Source: CBDBBY01 sp965205055 (GTDB taxonomy: Bacteria; Pseudomonadota; Alphaproteobacteria; Rhodobacterales; Rhodobacteraceae). From it: a stretch of DNA of 64,000 nucleotides. Each line of letters opens with the position of its first letter. Within the stretch, counting starts at the first letter, position 1. The notes under the pieces are model-generated. The model did not search any database and was not told the DNA's origin. It worked only from the letters and a program-made list of their open reading frames with translations. The translations under genes were made by a program, and so were the position numbers. Below are positions 43,795-53,485 of this stretch, piece after piece. The stretch spans positions 4,526,001 to 4,590,000 of the forward strand of contig OZ242030.1 of NCBI GenBank assembly GCA_965205055.1, in the 5' to 3' direction.

Positions 43795-44679
43795 CTAAGG
43801 CGTGCTTGGAATGAGGGATGCGCCAAGCGCCGCCAAAGGCTGCGCCATCGCGCCAACACGCAAAGCATCAGGGCTGGCGGCGTTGCCATCCAACGCGCGC
43901 TTTTTGACGCCTTGGCAGATGGCTGCGAAGCGGAAGAACGCAAAGATTTTTGCGTAATTCCAGTTATTCAATCGGTTCAGATTGCGGCGCTTGCAGTAAG
44001 CCTCAACATAGTCCCGTTCAGATGGAATGCCCAACGCCTTGCAATCCAGCCCGAACAATCCTTGCAAATGCCAATCGCGCCCCATTGAGCGCTGCATGAT
44101 TTGATAGGCCAAGTCCGCAAGAGAGTGACCAAGCGTCGACAATTCCCAATCAAATACAGCCATGACGCGCAGACTATCTTTCGCAAACATCAGGTTATCG
44201 ATGCGGTAGTCCCCGTGCACCAAAGACGCCTGACCATCATCTTCTGGAAGATTCTCGGTCAACCAAGCGATCGCTGCCAGCACACGATTCATTTCGTCAT
44301 AGATCGCGCCGCGTTCAGCCGTCTGCATATCGAGCAATGCTGGATCCCAGAAGATGCGCCCTTCCAAGAATTCCATGACATAAAAAATCGTCCCGATGAT
44401 CGCTTCATCTTCGCAAAGATGGAGCACCTCCGCGACGGGAACGTCTGTGTTCCATAGCGCGCGCTGCACACGATACTCGCGATCGACCGCATGCGCAGAT
44501 TTCAGCAAGACACCGGGCGGCTTCTTGCGAAGGACGTATTTCTTCTTTGGCGTTTCCAACAGGAAGGTCGGATTGGATTGCCCTTCGGAAAACGCACGCA
44601 CCTCTATCGGGCCAGCGAATTCCTGAAGATTTTCGGACAAGTGCCGTTCTAGTGCGGCAGCGTCGAACAAATCAAAGAC
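43795..44679 (-). CDS. Phosphotransferase family protein (APH/ChoK-like, ACAD10/11-associated type)
   Basis: A 294-residue kinase-like protein. Blocks are FSEGQSNPTFLLETPKKKYV and LRKKPPGVLLKSAHAVDREY (ATP-binding lobe), LVHGDYRIDNLMF (Brenner motif HGDxxxxN) and VFDWELSTLGHSLADLAY (metal-binding Asp). This type accompanies acyl-CoA dehydrogenases of the ACAD10/11 kind in hydroxy-acid degradation. The GTG at 44679 overlaps the dehydrogenase gene by 8 bases; the frame further upstream is a shadow of that gene. Confidence 0.85.
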   Translation of the reverse strand, partial: VFDLFDAAALERHLSENLQEFAGPIEVRAFSEGQSNPTFLLETPKKKYVLRKKPPGVLLKSAHAVDREYRVQRALWNTDVPVAEVLHLCEDEAIIGTIFYVMEFLEGRIFWDPALLDMQTAERGAIYDEMNRVLAAIAWLTENLPEDDGQASLVHGDYRIDNLMFAKDSLRVMAVFDWELSTLGHSLADLAYQIMQRSMGRDWHLQGLFGLDCKALGIPSERDYVEAYCKRRNLNRLNNWNYAKIFAFFRFAAICQGVKKRALDGNAASPDALRVGAMAQPLAALGASLIPSTP

Positions 44680-45340
44680 CCCACTTCCAGAAGTCCATGC
44701 TTTCGCGACCGTAGAATTTCGACAACACCATCTTGCGCACTTCGTCTGCACCATCGACCAAACGCGCTTGGCGGTCATAGCGGTAGATCCACTCAAGCAC
44801 AGTGTCCTTGGAATAGCCGCGTGCGCCGTTTAGCTGAATCGCCGTATCCACGGCCTCATGCAGCGCGTTCACCACCGAAATTTTGGCCATCGAAACCTCT
44901 TTGCACGCGAAATCGCCTTGGTCGAGTTTCCACGCTGCATTCATGATCAGCAAACGTCCGACTTGGATGTCCATCGCCGGCTTGCCTATCGCAATCTGAA
45001 CGCTTTCGCGCTCGCTAATTGGGTTACCGAAGGCATAGCGCATGCGTGGATATTCGCGCGCGATTTCCATTGATCGCTTGGACAAGCCGAGCCACCGCAT
45101 GCAGTGTGTCAAACGTGCCGTACCAAAGCGGATCTGAGTGGCCTTCAGGCCGTCGCCGATTTCCATCAAGCGATTGCTGTCATCAATCTCAAGGCCTTCA
45201 ATGATGATCTCACAATGGCCACCTTGCTCTTCCGGCCCCATAATCGGAATACGGCGCTCAATGCGCCATCCGGGCTGATCGGCGTCGAACGGAAACGCCG
45301 TCAATCCGGTGCAGTTCACTTCCATCCCTGCAGTCGACCA
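44672..45340 (-). pseudogene. Acyl-CoA dehydrogenase lacking its N-terminal half
   Basis: The frame contains only the second half of an acyl-CoA dehydrogenase. It has ERRIPIMGPEEQGGHCEIII (beta domain), GDGLKATQIRFGTARLTHCM and LGLSKRSMEIAREY, AIQLNGARGYSKDTVLEWIY (catalytic-base and FAD region) and ARLVDGADEVRKMVLSKFYG at the end. About 160-180 residues normally found before this are missing. At about 45340 the sequence changes directly into the end of the sugar ABC ATPase gene, so a deletion or recombination joined the two. An ATG at 45406 within the ATPase gene keeps a frame open, but the product cannot be a normal enzyme. Confidence 0.8.
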
Positions 45341-45341
45341 G

Positions 45342-46442
45342 TCATGATTTGGTCTCATCAAGTTTTGACGAAATATCTGAGACGCAGGCTCCGTCATTTG
45401 CGTCAAACAAGTATGTCAGGCCATCTAGGGGGCCCAATCCAATTGTCTCGCCCGCATTCGGGGCGGCCTGACCAGAAATTCGTGCAACCAGAGCGTTTTC
45501 AAGCCCAACATCCACGTATACAAACGATTCAGAGCCGAGGCGCTCGACTAATTCCACTTGGCCTGTGACGGGCATGTCTCCCGTCAATCCAATCTTTGTA
45601 TGCTCAGGGCGAATGCCAATTTTGATCTTTGGTGGCAAAGCACCTTGCGTCAGGTCCGTGGTCATAAATTGACCTCCCGGAACCAGGATGGCATCCCCTT
45701 GTCGACCCGTTTCTTCGAGGAAGTTCATCTTTGGTGAACCGATGAAGCCCGCTACAAATTCATTGGTTGGAGAGTTGTACAATTCCAACGGTGTGCCGAC
45801 TTGCTCAATCACGCCTGTATTAAACACTACGATCCGGTCAGCCATCGTCATTGCTTCGACCTGGTCGTGCGTCACGTAGATCATTGTTTTTTTGATGCGC
45901 TGATGCAGCGCGACAAGTTCCACACGCATATGTACTCGCAGCTCGGCATCAAGGTTGGACAGGGGCTCGTCAAAAAGGAAAATGCCGGGGTTGCGAACAA
46001 TCGCGCGACCGATTGCGACACGTTGAGATTGTCCTCCGGATAGCTGCGACGGACGGCGATCAAGCAACTCGTCAAGTTTGAGCGTCGCCGAGGCTTCGGC
46101 CACCAGTTTCTTGATCTCATCTTTGGGCAGTTTCGCCTGTTGAAGACCAAACGCGATATTGCCTGCAACGGTCATGTTTGGATAAAGCGCGTAGCTTTGG
46201 AATACCATTGCAACCTTGCGTTTGACCGGCCCCCAATTGTTGGCGACTTCGCCGTTGATCAGTAATTCGCCGGACGTAATATCCTCAAGTCCAGCGATAA
46301 GCCGAAGCATTGTCGATTTTCCGCAACCCGAGGGGCCCACAAGAACGACCAATTCACCCTCGTTGATCTTTAGGTTCACATCTTTGATAGCATGAAAGTC
46401 AGCAAAGTGCTTATTCAGCGATCTAAGTTCGAGTTCACTCAC
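45342..46442 (-). CDS. Sugar ABC transporter ATPase (UgpC/MalK type)
   Basis: A 366-residue ATPase of the carbohydrate class I importers. Walker A is GPSGCGKSTMLRL, signature LSGGQSQRVAIGRAIVRNP, Walker B IFLFDEPLSNLD, H-loop IYVTHDQVEAMT. A C-terminal regulatory OB-like domain includes IGIRPEHTKIGL. The GTG at 46442 after GAGGTAGGAAAC gives MSELELRSLNKHF. It lies 23 bases after the second permease gene and is the last gene of the operon. Its 3' end abuts a truncated acyl-CoA dehydrogenase gene. Confidence 0.92.
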   Translation of the reverse strand: MSELELRSLNKHFADFHAIKDVNLKINEGELVVLVGPSGCGKSTMLRLIAGLEDITSGELLINGEVANNWGPVKRKVAMVFQSYALYPNMTVAGNIAFGLQQAKLPKDEIKKLVAEASATLKLDELLDRRPSQLSGGQSQRVAIGRAIVRNPGIFLFDEPLSNLDAELRVHMRVELVALHQRIKKTMIYVTHDQVEAMTMADRIVVFNTGVIEQVGTPLELYNSPTNEFVAGFIGSPKMNFLEETGRQGDAILVPGGQFMTTDLTQGALPPKIKIGIRPEHTKIGLTGDMPVTGQVELVERLGSESFVYVDVGLENALVARISGQAAPNAGETIGLGPLDGLTYLFDANDGACVSDISSKLDETKS

Positions 46443-46465
46443 GTTTCCTACCTCAGATCTAAATC

Positions 46466-47356
46466 TTAACCCTTGATGCCCGTGCTCGCGATACTCTCGA
46501 CGATGAAGCGTTGGGCGCACAAGAAAACTATTGTCAGCGGCAAAAGCGCCAGTGTTACGGCAGACATTAGGACTGAAAGCTCGACGCCCAATGTGACATT
46601 CGAAATTGCGACCATGCCGATTGGAAGTGTCATAACTTCCGGGCTTCGTGCAAAGACGAGTGGCAACAGGAAGTTGTTCCAGCTGGTCGTGAACACGATG
46701 ATCGATAGAGCTGCGATAGGTGGCCCCATTTGCGGAAGCGAAATACGCCAGAAGATGGTCCAGTAGGATGCGCCGTCAATAAAGGCGGCTTCTTCATATG
46801 CACGCGATTGGCTTTGCATAAACGAGCGCATCATCAGGATGGCCAACGGATTTGCCAAGCCGGGCAGAATGATCGCCCACAGTGTGTTGTGCAAGCCGGC
46901 CCAAGCGACGCCGAAGAACAAAGGAATAATCAGCATTGCAGGGGGAACCATCAGGCCAGCCAGTAGAATCACGAACAAGGTGTTCGATCCGGGCATACGC
47001 AGACGAGAGAATGAGTATGCCGCCATTGCAGAGGTGATAATCACGACAACGGTCGTCACGCTCGCAACAACAAAGCTGTTCCAATACATGCGCAGGAACG
47101 GCACGGGGCTGTTCAGCAGTTGCTGGTAGGATTCCAGGTTGAACTCTTTCGGGAAGAAACTTGGAGGTAGCTGGTATGCCTCGGCGGCCGGCCGCATCGA
47201 TGCTGCAAACATCCAAAGGAACGGCAGCAGCATGAAAACGGCGCCAATGATAAGAATGACCAGCAAGACAGTGTTTCGCCAGTGAATGGCTTGCATCGCG
47301 GACTGCAGACGCTCTGTCACGGAGGCATTCGGTGAAAGGGTCCGAACGTCGGACAT
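46466..47356 (-). CDS. Sugar ABC transporter permease (MalG/UgpE type)
   Basis: A 296-residue permease with six hydrophobic segments. It begins MSDVRTLSPNASVTERLQS and has the EAA loop YEEAAFIDGASYWTIFWRIS then LPQMGPPIAALSI, which docks on the ATPase. The ATG is 1 base after the stop of the first permease. The frame extends a few codons upstream into that gene without meaning. Confidence 0.9.
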   Translation of the reverse strand: MSDVRTLSPNASVTERLQSAMQAIHWRNTVLLVILIIGAVFMLLPFLWMFAASMRPAAEAYQLPPSFFPKEFNLESYQQLLNSPVPFLRMYWNSFVVASVTTVVVIITSAMAAYSFSRLRMPGSNTLFVILLAGLMVPPAMLIIPLFFGVAWAGLHNTLWAIILPGLANPLAILMMRSFMQSQSRAYEEAAFIDGASYWTIFWRISLPQMGPPIAALSIIVFTTSWNNFLLPLVFARSPEVMTLPIGMVAISNVTLGVELSVLMSAVTLALLPLTIVFLCAQRFIVESIASTGIKG

Positions 47357-47357
47357 T

Positions 47358-48245
47358 TTACTTCCTTGGCAAGAAGGTTTGCGCAATCGCGTACTGCGCT
47401 GCGACAACCAGTGAGATTACGATCAGAAGAACCAGTGCCGCTACCGCGCCAGCACCGCTGTCACCAGCACTGAAGGCTTCCTCGAACATGTACATGACAA
47501 CCGATCGTGTAGCGTCGCCCGGACCACCGTTGGTCATTATACGGATCGAGTCGAACACTTGCAGACCGCCAATCGTGGCGAACGTCACAAGAAACAACAA
47601 CACAGGTGCGATGAATGGCACCTTAATGCGCCACATGATGGCCGATTCCGAAGCGCCGTCGATTTTGGCAGCTTCCAAGAGCGACCGCGGGATACCCTGC
47701 AGCGCTGCAAGGATAATGATGATGAAGAAACCGACGTTTTTCCAGACATCCACCAGGATGATCGAATACATCGCAACGTTCTGATCCGACAGCCAACCGA
47801 TCTTGGTGAAGCCCAGTTGCTGCACGTAATAATTGATAACACCCAAGTCCGTCGCGAACAGGAACTTCCAAATGAAAGACACAAAAGCCAGCGAGGTCAG
47901 GACCGGCAAGAAGTAGGCCAGCCGCAGCAGATACAGGATGAAGTTCGGGTATTTACGATCCATCATGACCGCAAGGATCAGCCCGCCACCCACATTGCCG
48001 ATGACAGCCATCGATATAAAGAAGAAGGTGTTCTTGAAGGTTGTCCAGAAGCGTGGATCGCCGAAGACCCATTCATAGTTCTCGAGACCTACAAAGGTGA
48101 TGTCCAATGTCAGTCGATTGACTTGGAGAACGGACAGCATAAGTGCTGCGACCAGAGGTAGGGCAATAAAGAGTGCGTAAAGCACATAGGCTGGGGCAAG
48201 AAACATATAGCCCGCGCGCGCTTCTCTTCTGGATAAGACCGACAC
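47358..48245 (-). CDS. Sugar ABC transporter permease (MalF/UgpA type)
   Basis: A 295-residue permease with six hydrophobic segments. It has an N-terminal MSVLSRREARAGYMFLAPAY, the EAA loop LLEAAKIDGASESAIMWRIK then VPFIAPVLLFL, and SIRIMTNGGPGDATRSVVMY, a block typical of MalF-type sugar permeases. Directly upstream is the ISAs1 element, so expression from the binding-protein promoter may be blocked. Confidence 0.9.
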   Translation of the reverse strand: MSVLSRREARAGYMFLAPAYVLYALFIALPLVAALMLSVLQVNRLTLDITFVGLENYEWVFGDPRFWTTFKNTFFFISMAVIGNVGGGLILAVMMDRKYPNFILYLLRLAYFLPVLTSLAFVSFIWKFLFATDLGVINYYVQQLGFTKIGWLSDQNVAMYSIILVDVWKNVGFFIIIILAALQGIPRSLLEAAKIDGASESAIMWRIKVPFIAPVLLFLVTFATIGGLQVFDSIRIMTNGGPGDATRSVVMYMFEEAFSAGDSGAGAVAALVLLIVISLVVAAQYAIAQTFLPRK

Positions 48246-48274
48246 AGTTGATGACCTTCCTGTTCAGGGGCGCC

Positions 48275-49489
48275 CAGCGCTTTCGCTCTTAAAATTTGCC
48301 GACTACGTTGGCCAGCATGCCGAGCATGTATTTGTCGTTCATGTCGGCGGTCTCCATCCGTCCCTTGAGCGAGTGCCTGTCGTCCATGAGGCGCACGATG
48401 TTCAGGGCGATGCGCCGGAGGCCGGAGAGGCATTCCGGACCGTTCCGCATCCGGTCCTCGTCCATGACGCCGTCTGGAACCCAGTGGAGGCCGTTCTTGA
48501 TCGTCCAGTGATTGCGGACGAGCTCCAGAACCCGCCCCGGCGGAATCTCCGCGCTCATGATGAAATGGCGGACGGACCGCTCCTCCTTGCCCTTCCGCTC
48601 GCGGACCGCCTCGATCCTGCCGACGTCCTTGAGGCGGCCGGGCCAGTCATGCCGGTCCCTCAGCCAGCCGACATCGTGCGAGACCCTCGCGAAGCGCGTC
48701 TCGACGCGCCCGTGGCCGCCGCCGCCATGCTGGCAAGAAAGCATTTCCTTCCGCGCCTCGGGATCGGCGAACCAGACCTGCACGTCCTCGCGCAGCAACT
48801 TCTGGTTGCGCTTGACCGGAAGGACGCAGTCGCCGTCCTTCTCCACGATCCGCGCCGACGCCTCGCGCCGGGTGTGCATCGCGTCGGTCGCCGCCGTGCG
48901 CCCGATCAGATCCAGAATCTCCGGAAGGCCGGGGATCGCCGCGGTCTTCTTCGACTTCCCGTCGACCTTCACCTGGCCGAGAACGAGACCGGACCCGGGC
49001 TCGAACGCCTGCACCAGATGCAGAGCGGACCGCTTCAAGGCGTCCAGGGCCGCGCCCAGGAGCACCTTGCCGTCGACCGCCACCTGGTCGCTCGGAAGTG
49101 CCGCCAGCAGCGTGTTCGCGAACTTCGTCATGGCGACCGCCAGCTGCTTCGGATCGAGAGTGTCGGACAGGTCGGAGAACGCGTCGCGGTTCGGCGGGCC
49201 GCCCTTGAGCTCCATGATCCGCTCGGAAACTCCCATTTGCACCTCGCGTAGCGCGCGAACAAACTGCACGACGACCAGCCAGAAAGCGTCGCCAGAAGGG
49301 TGATTGCCAGCATGTCGGTCAAATCATGCTTCGTTGCGTTGCTTTTGCGGAGATCCTCAACCCCTTGAAAAATAAATCGGAATCCTTCCATCTTCTGCCT
49401 TCGAATGCTGCTCTTCGTTGTTGTTTTGATCGAAGAGTGGAATCATGAAGCGGAAATGAAAAACAAAAATTTTAAGAGCGAAAGCGCTG
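48275..49489 (-). mobile_element. ISAs1-family insertion sequence inside the sugar operon
   Basis: 1,215 bp bounded by a 23 bp perfect inverted repeat, CAGCGCTTTCGCTCTTAAAA at 48275 onward and its complement ending at 49489. Flanks AGGGGCGCC (48266-48274) and AAGGGTGCC (49490-49498) match at 7 of 9 positions and may be a decayed target duplication. It sits between the binding-protein and permease genes. Confidence 0.85.
48289..49391 (-). pseudogene. ISAs1-family transposase, frameshifted
   Basis: The N-terminus MEGFRFIFQGVEDLRKSNAT then KHDLTDMLAITLLATLSG and LFARYARCKWEFPS is in one frame. From about 49232 the normal continuation ERIMELKGGPPNRDAFSDLS is in another frame and runs to the stop at 48289. 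Core blocks VAVDGKVLLGA, ALDALKRSALHLVQAFEPGS, TDAMHTRREASARI and RNHWTIKNGLHWVPDGVMDE are all present. A single-base indel explains the break, so the copy is probably inactive unless frameshifting rescues it. Confidence 0.85.
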
Positions 49490-49495
49490 AAGGGT

Positions 49496-49521
49496 GCCGA
49501 CCCAAGATGTTTTGGGTCGGC
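49496..49521. terminator. Hairpin after the sugar-binding protein gene
   Basis: GCCGACCCAA and TTGGGTCGGC form a perfect 10 bp stem around a 6-base loop, 11 bases past the end of the minus-strand binding-protein gene. On that strand no U-run follows, so it more likely stabilises the binding-protein mRNA than terminates it. On the plus strand it is followed by CTTTTGG. The ISAs1 element is inserted beside it. Confidence 0.6.
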
Positions 49522-49532
49522 TTTTGGCTATA

Positions 49533-50813
49533 TTAGCGCGAAGCGCGTTCCATCGAACGGGTCATTTCGCTGTTCATCGAGTCAATGGTCGTATCCAGAT
49601 CCTGGTTGTTGGTCAGATACGCTTCCAGATGACGCATGAAGATCGATTCCATTTCAGCAAAGTTGCCTGGCGATGGGACTGGGATCGCGGTCTTGGCGCT
49701 CTCGTAGAAGATCGCCGAGTTGTCCGGGTACGCTGTCCACTCTTCAGTGGTCGCGAAACGACGCCACGATGGGATCGAAACGCCCGAGTCTGCGAGTTCT
49801 TTTTGGTAAACTTCACCAGTCAGCTCCAGAACAAATTCCCAAGCCAGATCAGGGTTCGCCGAAGTCGAAGTTACGCCAACACCGCCGATACCGAAGACCG
49901 TCGAGTTCGACTTGTTGCGCGGGAAGTTCGCAACGCCCAGGTTCTCGATGCCGGCAGCACGCAGGCTGTTTACTGGCCAGTGACCCGCGGTCGACATTGC
50001 GATAAGGCCTGCGCCCAGCTTGTCGTCCTGGTAGCCAGTCATTTCAAACGCCGCTGTCGAACCGTCAACGTGGATCAGGTCATGCATGAACTGCAGACTT
50101 TCACGGAACTCAGGCTGAGTTACGGTGACTTCAGTCCAGGTGCTGTCCAGGTAACCGGTGTTGTTGGTCAGCAGCCAAGGCTGTAGGCCGAAGTTGCCGG
50201 CTGGCAGTGCGAAGCCGAAGCGCGAAGTGTTGCCGTTTTCATCTTTAACGGTCAGCGCTTTTGCAGTTTCACGGAAGTCGTTCCAAGTCCAGTCGTCTGC
50301 CGGGTAAGCAATGCCTGCTTCGTCGAACATGTCTTTGTTGTAGTAAACAACGATGTTGTTCCACTCGGTCGGCAGATAGTTCAGCTCACCCGAAACGCGC
50401 GAACGCATGCCGGCCAGCAGGTTTGGTTCGATTTCGTCGAATACCGCGCCAGCAGCCGGGTTTGCTTCAACCAGAGCGTCCAAGTTCAGCAGAAGGCCTT
50501 TGCCTGCAACTTCTTCGAAGCCCTCGATAGCGGTCGCGAACACGTCGATGTTGTTGCCTGCTGCGATTTCGTTGAAGAACGCGTTCGAGTATTCACCCCA
50601 ACCGTTGGCAGGCGTACCAAACAGTGGATTGACGGTGACGTTTGGATAACGCGCGGTAAAACGCTCGATAGCTTTGTCGGTCGACGCGATGATCTGTGGG
50701 TTGTCCCACTGCCATACGGTCAGAGTCGCTTCGATGTCCGCTGGAATATCAGACGCCGTCGCAACAGTTGCGAGCGCTGAAAAGGCAGTAGCCGTGAGTA
50801 GTTTAAGTTTCAT
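49533..50813 (-). CDS. Extracellular sugar-binding protein (family 1) of the ABC transporter
   Basis: A 426-residue binding protein with a Sec signal peptide MKLKLLTATAFSALATVATA. The mature protein has DIEATLTVWQWDNPQI, YLPTEWNNIVVYYNKDMFDE and FGIGGVGVTSTSANPDLAWE, typical of the UgpB/MalE-like cluster. The start at 50813 follows CAGGAGGATGAA. The ligand is not readable; next to a GH116 glycosidase and a UxaA-type dehydratase it is likely a glycoside or a uronic-acid-containing sugar. Confidence 0.9.
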   Translation of the reverse strand: MKLKLLTATAFSALATVATASDIPADIEATLTVWQWDNPQIIASTDKAIERFTARYPNVTVNPLFGTPANGWGEYSNAFFNEIAAGNNIDVFATAIEGFEEVAGKGLLLNLDALVEANPAAGAVFDEIEPNLLAGMRSRVSGELNYLPTEWNNIVVYYNKDMFDEAGIAYPADDWTWNDFRETAKALTVKDENGNTSRFGFALPAGNFGLQPWLLTNNTGYLDSTWTEVTVTQPEFRESLQFMHDLIHVDGSTAAFEMTGYQDDKLGAGLIAMSTAGHWPVNSLRAAGIENLGVANFPRNKSNSTVFGIGGVGVTSTSANPDLAWEFVLELTGEVYQKELADSGVSIPSWRRFATTEEWTAYPDNSAIFYESAKTAIPVPSPGNFAEMESIFMRHLEAYLTNNQDLDTTIDSMNSEMTRSMERASR

Positions 50814-50814
50814 T

Positions 50815-53472
50815 TCATCCTCCTGGTGATGATGCTTGTTTCGTTTGCGAAGGCAGATTGAATCCTCCATCCAACACGCGCAGCGCCTGACCTTCGGTCA
50901 CGACCGCCAAATCGCCGTCCACGATTGATGCGCCTGCTATCTGCAATGCCCCAACGTCTAAAGTTGCATCGCAAATTCTAAGTGCGGTCAGCTCTAGCTT
51001 TCCGCCCTCTACCGTGAGCGTCGCTCCGTCTTTCCCAATCTGTATCGATCCCCACGATTGACCGTTGGACCAGATAGAGCTGTAAGTTCCGTTGTTGCTG
51101 GTTACCGGGTTGAAACCCAATGTCTTTTTGGCAGCGTCGAACTCAAAGCCAGACAGGACAAGCAGCGCGGCGTATGACGCCATAGATCGCGCGTAGTTCG
51201 ACCCGCATTCGATTTCGTTCCATGGATTCCGATTATCACCCCGGTACCGGTCACGAACTGCCTTGAAGACTTCGTAACCCTTCTCCAGCTCGCCAATCAT
51301 CATCAACTGGGTGCCGAATGCATATTCGAACCCGTGCATGGTTTCTTGCGAATACGGCACCGGAATCCGCGGGCGGCGGACATTTTCAGGCCAAGCACAC
51401 ATAATGGTGCCCGCCTCGTCCCCCATGCCGAACACGCGACACGGGTTTGCGGTGTCACCCAGACGCGGCTTGAAGTTGTACTTGTAGATCGACAGGACAG
51501 CTTTTCTGAACTTGTCCTCATCAAACACTGGCTCAAGACCGTATAGCGCGCCGTGCCATTCGGCCAGCACTTGGTCGATCTCGCAACCCTCGCCAACCTG
51601 GTACTTCACCTCGGCTGTTTCGTTGGACCAGTACATGCCATAGATGTCGGCATCAAAGATGCCCACGTGGCCCTTGGTCGTGTCGTACTCTTTGAGGATG
51701 CTTTTATCCTCAAGGTCAATTTGTTGAATGAAGTACTCGCCATTAAACAGGTTTTCGTTCGTCCACTTCCGACCGCGTTCATAGATGTCTCGATAGAGCT
51801 TCGCCGATTCAGGCTCGCCCATGGCTTCCGCCATTTCGGCGCCTGCCAGCAGAGCGGCCAGATAGAAGCCGTTCAACCAACTGTTGGGGCCAAACAGCTC
51901 CATATCAAGCGTGTGGTGCTGGCGGCCCGTCATGACGCCGGTCTGGTCAGGATCCCAATTGTCGTAGTTTTCAGGGTGCCATGCATATTCCAGGGCCGCT
52001 TTGGTGGCCGGCCAAATCTGTTTCAGCCACTCCAATTCGCCAAAGAGCTTGTAGTCGCGATAGGTTTTAAGGACGTTGCCCATTTGCCCGTCGACGCAGG
52101 GGCGGGCCAATCCGGTTCCGATACCCAAAGGCAGCTTCAGGCGGAATGCCATGCCGCCGCTGTCGGGCACCTGATTATAGGTGTAGTCCGCCTCGCGCAT
52201 CGAGCGCTCCAGGTCCGGGAAAAGGAACGGCAGAACCTGCTGATAATTCCAGACATGGGTGCAAGACCCCTCGCAGCACCCTCCTTCCGGGTGACACCCT
52301 TCCCAACCGTAGAACGCGCCATCCTGCAGACGCATCGTCGTGGCCGTTTTGATGATCGAGAGGTTCGCCGAAATCGCGTCAACAACTTCCACAGGCGCAG
52401 ACGTGCCGACCAGCAGTTCTTTCAAACGCTTGGTGCGATCAATCGCGTAGTCCCATTTTTCAAAGGCTTCTTGCGCGACGTTTTCTGCGCTCGACCATTC
52501 GGATGCGTAGTAATTGGTCCAAACTTCGGGAACCGGCTTGGGCTCTTCCAGCAGTGCAGACTGGCCTTCCCAATACTTCGTCGCGTTGGGTACAAACCAT
52601 GAAATGATGTAGCGGACGCGCTTGGATTCACCCGGCAGAAGCGTCATGTGGCTGGCCGAAACGCCGTGTTCAGAATTGCTGAGCGGCATGTCGACTGCTT
52701 TTTCGCCGTCAACGCCGTAAAAACGGTCTTTCAGTTTTCCCGGTGCGGAAATGTCCTGCCAATAGACCTCCATCGTATCGAACCAACTGCCGCGGAAGGT
52801 GTTGCGCTGATAGCTGGTGTCGGCATGGTCTGTGGCCATACAAACCTCGCCATAGTCGACAGATGTTTTCTCGCAGACGGCGCGCCCTGTCAGGCTGCTC
52901 AACTCGCCGGTTTTGGCTTCGACGACCGCGTTGTCGAAAGGAAATCCGATGCAGCCGTAGATCGAGTAATCAAGCGTTTCTTCACCGTCGTTCGTGATCT
53001 CTATTTCGAAATGCGCCGCTGGCATCGACGACAGGCGAGAATCCAATGGGACAAACGGCGAAAACGCTTCCATCTTCACCCGACCTGGGAAACGCTTGTC
53101 GTCAAAGCGCAGCTCGGCGACCGGATAAGGCCCCTTGAGCGAGACTTCCTCAAACCAAGGAAAACCGGCCATTGTTTCGCGCTGTGGGCCGAAACCGAAG
53201 GTGTTGTAAGGCGTGCCCCGCAACTCACCGGCCGCATTGCCCTTGTACTCACCATTGAGCAGGCGGATATCAACCAACTGGTCGCCACGCATCGCCTTGA
53301 TGGCAAAATGCGTGAACCCGTTCAGGCTGCCCTTCGCAGGGCGGTTGTGGATTTCCCAATCCTTCAATCTGCCATCTGCGCCGATTCCGATCGAACCAGC
53401 TCCGATGCCGCCCAGTGGGAATGAAGCATACCGCGTCGCGTCTCCTTCGTAGGTAAAATAGTCTTCGGTCAT
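50815..53472 (-). CDS. Glycoside hydrolase family 116 protein (GBA2-like)
   Basis: An 885-residue two-domain enzyme. The N-terminal beta-sandwich domain begins near SFPLGGIGAGSIGIGADGRL, and the (alpha/alpha)6 catalytic domain runs from about residue 370. Blocks GCCEGSCTHVWNYQQVLPFL, HHTLDMELFGPNSWLNGFYL and GMGDEAGTIMCAWPEN match GH116 beta-glucosidase/xylosidase/glucosylceramidase proteins; the Asp in LDMEL is the likely acid/base. There is no signal peptide, so it acts in the cytoplasm on imported glycosides. The start at 53472, behind GAGTCAGAAAAAGAA, was preferred over a frame extension that overlaps the upstream gene. It ends just before the binding-protein gene. Confidence 0.88.
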   Translation of the reverse strand: MTEDYFTYEGDATRYASFPLGGIGAGSIGIGADGRLKDWEIHNRPAKGSLNGFTHFAIKAMRGDQLVDIRLLNGEYKGNAAGELRGTPYNTFGFGPQRETMAGFPWFEEVSLKGPYPVAELRFDDKRFPGRVKMEAFSPFVPLDSRLSSMPAAHFEIEITNDGEETLDYSIYGCIGFPFDNAVVEAKTGELSSLTGRAVCEKTSVDYGEVCMATDHADTSYQRNTFRGSWFDTMEVYWQDISAPGKLKDRFYGVDGEKAVDMPLSNSEHGVSASHMTLLPGESKRVRYIISWFVPNATKYWEGQSALLEEPKPVPEVWTNYYASEWSSAENVAQEAFEKWDYAIDRTKRLKELLVGTSAPVEVVDAISANLSIIKTATTMRLQDGAFYGWEGCHPEGGCCEGSCTHVWNYQQVLPFLFPDLERSMREADYTYNQVPDSGGMAFRLKLPLGIGTGLARPCVDGQMGNVLKTYRDYKLFGELEWLKQIWPATKAALEYAWHPENYDNWDPDQTGVMTGRQHHTLDMELFGPNSWLNGFYLAALLAGAEMAEAMGEPESAKLYRDIYERGRKWTNENLFNGEYFIQQIDLEDKSILKEYDTTKGHVGIFDADIYGMYWSNETAEVKYQVGEGCEIDQVLAEWHGALYGLEPVFDEDKFRKAVLSIYKYNFKPRLGDTANPCRVFGMGDEAGTIMCAWPENVRRPRIPVPYSQETMHGFEYAFGTQLMMIGELEKGYEVFKAVRDRYRGDNRNPWNEIECGSNYARSMASYAALLVLSGFEFDAAKKTLGFNPVTSNNGTYSSIWSNGQSWGSIQIGKDGATLTVEGGKLELTALRICDATLDVGALQIAGASIVDGDLAVVTEGQALRVLDGGFNLPSQTKQASSPGG

Positions 53473-53485
53473 TTCTTTTTCTGAC

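Noticed and set aside
48373..49303. Plus-strand frames of 292 and 263 codons
   Set aside because: Antisense to the ISAs1 transposase, with no homology.
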